This document shows positions 60,626 through 64,000 of a DNA stretch of 64,000 bases, in pieces. Position numbers and translations under genes: made by a program. Within the stretch, counting starts at the first letter, position 1. The number at the start of each line of letters is the position of its first letter. The DNA comes from Clostridia bacterium (GTDB taxonomy: Bacteria > Bacillota > Clostridia > Oscillospirales > Acutalibacteraceae): NCBI GenBank assembly GCA_017428085.1, contig JAFRRP010000080.1, positions 1-64,000 on the forward strand, read 5' to 3'. The notes under the pieces are model-generated. The model worked only from the letters and a program-made list of their open reading frames with translations. It was not told the DNA's origin and did not search any database.

Positions 60626-60772
60626 CAACAGCAAACCTGTTTAACGGGACAAAAAACGAGAAAAGAGCCTCCGTTAAAAAGCTACGGTTGCACTTTTCAC
60701 GCCAAAAAATGCACGGTCGTTTTCCGCCATGCCTCAAAACTGCCATTGAGACGAAAGGCGAAAACCGCACAA

Positions 60773-60889
60773 ATGATAACGGCGAGTATTCCGACTGACA
60801 GAAGCGCGAAGCGCCCTGAACACGGCAATGGCTGTTGCGACGGATTTGCACCGAACTTCCCTCTGAACCCTTTCCGGGAGCCGTATCAC
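60773..60889 (-). promoter_or_regulatory. Cobalamin-riboswitch-like aptamer (compact form)
   Basis: Minus-strand leader of about 117 nt. Closing stem GTGATACGGC (60889-60880) with GCCGTTATCAT (60783-60773). The core reads GGGAA-GTTC-GGTGCAAATCCG (60861-60841), matching the conserved GGGAA...GGTG.AAATCC element of cobalamin riboswitches, and the 3' end AGTCGGAATACTCGCC (60796-60781) matches the conserved GTC.GGAtACctGCC element. The B12-box segment GCAACAGCCATTGCCGTG is more divergent than usual and the peripheral stems are short, so it may be a variant class. A terminator lies 150 nt downstream. Confidence 0.75.
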
Positions 60890-60907
60890 GTATTTAATTA
60901 TAATATG

Positions 60908-60936
60908 ATTTTACATCGGAATGATCTGTTTGTCAA
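60908..60936 (-). promoter_or_regulatory. Sigma-A promoter for the riboswitch operon
   Basis: Minus strand TTGACA (60936-60931), 17-base spacer, TAAAAT (60913-60908). The -35 box overlaps the stop codon of the LOG-family gene. The aptamer starts about 20 bases downstream. Confidence 0.8.
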
Positions 60937-61502
60937 TCCGCAAATTTGATTTTTTCGATATCGTAATCGTCGTGCTCTACGCAGTCCACCGCTTCCTCTA
61001 CGGTGGCGCACATGCGGAACAGCTCCGTTGTCTGGGCACGGATAAAGCCCGTGCGGGTGTTCTCCTCGATCAGCGCATACAGACTGTCGTAATAGCCGTT
61101 GATGTTGAAAACAGCGATGGGCTTGGACATGCGCGCCAGCTGCTTGAGTGTCAGCACCTCAAAAAACTCTTCATATGTGCCGATGCCGCCGGGCGCGACG
61201 ATGAACGCGTCGGCGTTGTCCTCCATATACTTTTTACGGTCGCGCATGGTGTCGGGATAGACGAATTCGTCGCACAGGTCGTACAGAACGCCCGCGCTCT
61301 TGAAAAACGCAGGTGCGACGCCGACGATCTTTCCGTGCTCCGCCGTAAAACCGCGGGCGGCAGCGCCCATCAGGCCGTTTTTGCCGCCGCCGAAGATCAG
61401 CGAATGGCCGCGCTTTGCCAACTCTCTGCCAAGCGCCTCCGTTTCTTCTATATAGATTGCGTCCAGCTCCGTGCCGGACGCGCCGAAAATACAAATTCTC
61501 AT
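60933..61502 (-). CDS. LOG-family protein (TIGR00730, nucleoside 5'-monophosphate phosphoribohydrolase-like)
   Basis: 189 residues, Rossmann-like. RICIFGASGTELDAIYIEET, FGGGKNGLMGAAARGF, MRDRKKYMEDNADAFIVAPGGIGTYEEFFEVLTLKQ with the PGGxGTxxE active-site motif, and KPIAVFNINGYYDSL. Relatives cleave AMP/cytokinin-type nucleotides or are misnamed lysine decarboxylases. Weak RBS. Followed by the riboswitch promoter and preceded by a short quasi-tandem repeat (GCAAGTTGCAAGTCG at about 61527-61545). Confidence 0.9.
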   Translation of the reverse strand: MRICIFGASGTELDAIYIEETEALGRELAKRGHSLIFGGGKNGLMGAAARGFTAEHGKIVGVAPAFFKSAGVLYDLCDEFVYPDTMRDRKKYMEDNADAFIVAPGGIGTYEEFFEVLTLKQLARMSKPIAVFNINGYYDSLYALIEENTRTGFIRAQTTELFRMCATVEEAVDCVEHDDYDIEKIKFAD

Positions 61503-61591
61503 TTGATCACCTTATCGGATTGATAATTGCAAGTTGCAAGTCGTAAAACGTTTTCGTTCTTACATCTTATCACTTAATGCTTATAACTTTA

Positions 61592-63124
61592 TTATTTCAG
61601 TTTTCTGTCCAGATCCCGGTAGCGGATCGCTTCGCTGAGATGCGCGGCGGAAATGGTCTCGCTGCGTTCGATATCCGCCACGGTACGGGCGACCTTCAGG
61701 ATCTTATCGTAAGCGCGGGCGGAAAAGCCCATTTTATCGAACATCTTTCGGATCAGCGTTTCAGCCGCCGGCTCCAGCACGCAGTATTCCCGCACCTGAC
61801 GGGAACTCATTTTGGCGTTGCAGGTCACGTCCGTACCGGCAAAGCGCGCCCGCTGAACGGCTCTGGCGGCGTTGACGCGTTCGCGTACCTGCGCGGAGGT
61901 CTCCTCGTTCCCCTGCCCGGCGGAAAGGGCGGCGTACTGCACCGGCAGCACCTCCACCTGGATGTCGATGCGGTCCAGCAGCGGGCCGGAGATACGGGAC
62001 AGATACCGCTGTACCGCGCCGGGCGAGCAGGTACACTCCCGCACCGGGTGGCCCAGATAGCCGCAGGGGCAGGGATTCATGGCCCCCACCAGCATGATGG
62101 AACAGGGGTATGTGACGGAGCCCGCCACACGGGAAATGGTGATCTGCCCATCCTCGATGGGCTGGCGCATCACCTCCATGGTCATGCGGGAAAACTCCGG
62201 CAGTTCGTCAAGGAACAGCACGCCGTTGTGCGCCAGCGACAGCTCGCCGGGCTTGGGGATCACGCCGCCGCCGGACAGTCCCGCCGCCGAAACGGTGTGG
62301 TGCGGCGAACGGAACGGCCGCTGACGGATCAGCCCTGTTTTGCCCTTCAGCTCCCCCGCCACGGAATAGATCTTGGTGGTCTCCAGCGATTCCTCAAAGG
62401 TCATTTCCGGCAGGATGGTGGAGATACGCTTGGCCAGCATGCTTTTGCCGGCGCCGGGGCTGCCGATCATCAGAAAGTTGTGCCCGCCCGCCGCAGCGAC
62501 CTCCAGCGCGCGCTTCACTGCGCCCTGGCCCTTTACGTCCGCCATATCCAGCAGCGTTTCCACCGGGTCGTTCTCCTCCGGCGGGACGGGCAACGCCTTT
62601 TCAATGACATAGTCCGGCTCGCCCTTCAGAAATCCCACCAGCGCTTTGACGTTGTCCACCGGATAAACGTCCACGCCCTCCACGATGGCGGCCTCCGCCG
62701 CGTTGGCGGCGGGCACGAACACGCGCCGCATCCCGGCGCCGCGGGCTTCGATGACCATGGGCAGCACGCCGTCCACGGCGCGCACCTCCCCTGCCAGCGA
62801 CAGCTCGCCGATGAAGGCGCTGTCAGGCTCCGGCACGGGGATCTGCCTTCCCGCCGCCAGCAGGGAGATCAGAATGGGCAGATCGTATAACGATCCTTCC
62901 TTCCGCACGTCCGCGGGGGCAAGGTTGACGGTGATGTGCGTGAACGGGAAAGCGTAGCCGCTGTTTTTGATGGCGGCCTGCACCCGTTCGCGGGATTCGG
63001 ACACGGCCGTATCCGGCAGTCCCACGATGTCAAAGCGGTATTTGGCGCCGGAAACGTCCGTTTCCACCTCCACCATAAAGGACTGCATCCCGAAGATACC
63101 CATGCTTTTGACTTTTGAAACCAT
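61592..63124 (-). CDS. YifB/ComM-family AAA+ Mg-chelatase-like protein
   Basis: 510 residues. N-terminal Lon-like domain (VEVETDVSGAKYRFDIVGLPDTAVSESRERVQAAIKNSGY, SLAGEVRAVDGVLPMVIEARG), AAA+ module with Walker A GSPGAGKSMLA and Walker B-type LFLDELPEFSRMTMEVMRQPIEDG, then a C-terminal Mg-chelatase helical domain with CPCGYLGHPVRECTCSP and SAHLSEAIRYRDLDRKL. In proteobacteria ComM is a branch-migration helicase for natural transformation; the role in Clostridia is less clear. Four bases before the next gene's end, so possibly an operon with the two small genes upstream. Confidence 0.92.
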   Translation of the reverse strand: MVSKVKSMGIFGMQSFMVEVETDVSGAKYRFDIVGLPDTAVSESRERVQAAIKNSGYAFPFTHITVNLAPADVRKEGSLYDLPILISLLAAGRQIPVPEPDSAFIGELSLAGEVRAVDGVLPMVIEARGAGMRRVFVPAANAAEAAIVEGVDVYPVDNVKALVGFLKGEPDYVIEKALPVPPEENDPVETLLDMADVKGQGAVKRALEVAAAGGHNFLMIGSPGAGKSMLAKRISTILPEMTFEESLETTKIYSVAGELKGKTGLIRQRPFRSPHHTVSAAGLSGGGVIPKPGELSLAHNGVLFLDELPEFSRMTMEVMRQPIEDGQITISRVAGSVTYPCSIMLVGAMNPCPCGYLGHPVRECTCSPGAVQRYLSRISGPLLDRIDIQVEVLPVQYAALSAGQGNEETSAQVRERVNAARAVQRARFAGTDVTCNAKMSSRQVREYCVLEPAAETLIRKMFDKMGFSARAYDKILKVARTVADIERSETISAAHLSEAIRYRDLDRKLK

Positions 63125-63127
63125 CTG

Positions 63128-63550
63128 TTATATAACCTCGCTGAAATAATCCCGGATCAGATCGAAGTCAAGGCGGTTCAGCAGGTCCGTAAACGAAAAC
63201 CCGGCGAACGCCAGCACGATGACGACGATCAGCCCCGCCGCCAGAAAGAACAGCTTGAACAACAGCACCGCACGGAAAAAGTTGGCGCGGTTCTTATTGC
63301 CGGAGCTGAAGGCAAACACGACGGAAAGCACGAAGCAGACGATCTCCGCGTTGCTGAACAGCGCTACCGTCCACCACAGGAAATACGTTCCCACGCTCTC
63401 CGGCCGGACGACCCTGACGCGGGCCACGCCGGGAACGCCGGGGGCGTAGCGCGGGGGCTTTTCCTGTCCGGCGGCGCCGTAAACAGTGCCGCAGCGCGGG
63501 CAGTATTCCGCGTTATCCGCGATGTGCGCGCCGCAGCGGTCGCAGATCAT
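63128..63550 (-). CDS. Zinc-ribbon membrane protein of unknown function
   Basis: 140 residues. N-terminal double CxxC zinc ribbon (CDRCGAHIADNAEYCPRCG), a Pro/Arg/Val linker, and two membrane helices (FSNAEIVCFVLSVVFAFSSG, FFRAVLLFKLFFLAAGLIVVIVLAFAGF). This layout is common in clostridial housekeeping membrane proteins of unknown role. ATG overlaps the stop of the upstream gene by 4 bp. Confidence 0.8.
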   Translation of the reverse strand: MICDRCGAHIADNAEYCPRCGTVYGAAGQEKPPRYAPGVPGVARVRVVRPESVGTYFLWWTVALFSNAEIVCFVLSVVFAFSSGNKNRANFFRAVLLFKLFFLAAGLIVVIVLAFAGFSFTDLLNRLDFDLIRDYFSEVI

Positions 63551-63981
63551 ACGGTCTCCTCCTCTTTCACGCGCCCGCCCGTCGCCGGCAGATCCTCCTC
63601 CCGTTCAAGAGCGGCAAAGATCTCCGAAGGCATGGGCTCTTCCGTCCGTTCCGAATCCGACGTTTCCGTAACCGCCCCGCCGCCGTAGCGCGTCTGCTGC
63701 AGCGTGCGCATGACGGCCGTCACGATGATGGCGTAACGGGCGTCCTCAAACCGTTTCAGCTCCGGGTTGTGTTTGCCCGTCTTTTCCGCCGCGAAGGCCT
63801 TTACACGGGCGAACGCCTCTTTCGCGTCGAATTCCAACATGGGATACAGGCCGTAGACGTCGGTTTTAAGCTCGAAAAGCAGCTGGTCCAGGTCGTACTC
63901 CCGTTCGTCGTCTTTGCCGATCAGCTTCAAGTATATTTCCAGCGCGGCCAGGAACAGATGCAGCTCGTCTTCCTTCCCCAT
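63547..63981 (-). CDS. Conserved hypothetical cytoplasmic protein
   Basis: 144 residues, predicted all-helical for the first 100 (ELHLFLAALEIYLKLIGKDDEREYDLDQLLFELKTDVYGLYPMLEFD, NPELKRFEDARYAIIVTAVMRTLQQTRYGGG) and then an acidic, probably disordered tail. No recognised motif. GGAG lies nine bases ahead of the ATG. Coupled to the zinc-ribbon membrane protein gene. Confidence 0.7.
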   Translation of the reverse strand: MGKEDELHLFLAALEIYLKLIGKDDEREYDLDQLLFELKTDVYGLYPMLEFDAKEAFARVKAFAAEKTGKHNPELKRFEDARYAIIVTAVMRTLQQTRYGGGAVTETSDSERTEEPMPSEIFAALEREEDLPATGGRVKEEETV

Positions 63982-64000
63982 AGGGCACTGCTCCGCAAGC

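Overview
The window reads as one chromosomal segment of a GC-rich, spore-forming member of the Clostridia (Oscillospirales/Ruminococcaceae-like). A complete eight-gene spoIIIA operon shows that it belongs to an endospore-forming lineage. Type I dockerin modules, fucosidases, a sialidase-like protein, a NahK-type hexosamine kinase and GH25 lysozymes suggest an animal-gut glycan and mucin forager with a dockerin-based cell-surface system. No cohesin or scaffoldin is in the window. The organism assignment is inferred from gene content; GC content was not computed.

Layout: 1-5.3 kb holds a sugar symporter (cut by the window edge), a cysteine-rich unknown protein, and a divergent pair for host-type sugars (nahK plus an unassigned TIM-barrel enzyme). 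5.4-11.9 kb is the conserved pyrH-frr-uppS-cdsA-dxr-rseP-ispG block (UMP kinase, ribosome recycling, undecaprenyl and phospholipid precursors, MEP pathway). 12-15.6 kb holds two secreted dockerin proteins (GH25 lysozyme, transglutaminase-like). A tRNA-Leu(GAG) follows, with a tRNA-derived palindrome and a hairpin-rich repeat. 16.4-29.9 kb is mixed: GH25 lysozyme, Fe-S scaffold plus GGGtGRT pair, oxidoreductase, anchored HAD phosphatase, DUF362 lipoprotein, permease, xylB plus GH95 fucosidase, AI-2E-type exporter, DUF4342 and DUF1292 proteins. 30.1-34.8 kb is spoIIIAA-AH. 34.9-41.7 kb is one giant MBG-repeat surface protein. 42-47.8 kb holds a ZIP transporter, a GH16 enzyme, a small CxxC-module protein, galT and a GH29 fucosidase. 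47.9-51.1 kb is an NAD salvage cluster (pncA, nadE, an NMN/NaMN adenylyltransferase, pncB). 51.2-56.9 kb holds a sialidase-like protein, a membrane protein, a large dockerin/CxxC protein and a DUF3021-LytTR regulator pair. 57-61 kb is a probable cobalamin-riboswitch operon. 61.6-64 kb holds a YifB-type AAA+ protein and two small genes.

The most notable system lies at 57.0-60.95 kb. A consensus-like promoter is followed by a compact cobalamin-riboswitch-like leader and an intrinsic terminator. Downstream, in one direction, are a small HNH-repeat-like protein, a secreted protein with two DUF4430 (transcobalamin C-terminal-like) modules and a dockerin, and a secreted alpha/alpha-toroid protein with a C-terminal membrane anchor. 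Together the two exported proteins carry both halves of an intrinsic-factor/transcobalamin-like fold, split over two genes, which suggests a cell-surface corrinoid capture system.

Other recurrent themes are several families of dispersed inverted or quasi-tandem repeats that sit at operon junctions and often begin exactly at a gene's stop codon, and intrinsic terminators placed directly against the ribosome binding site of the following gene. Most promoters visible are sigma-A-type with 17-bp spacers. GTG and TTG start codons are used several times.
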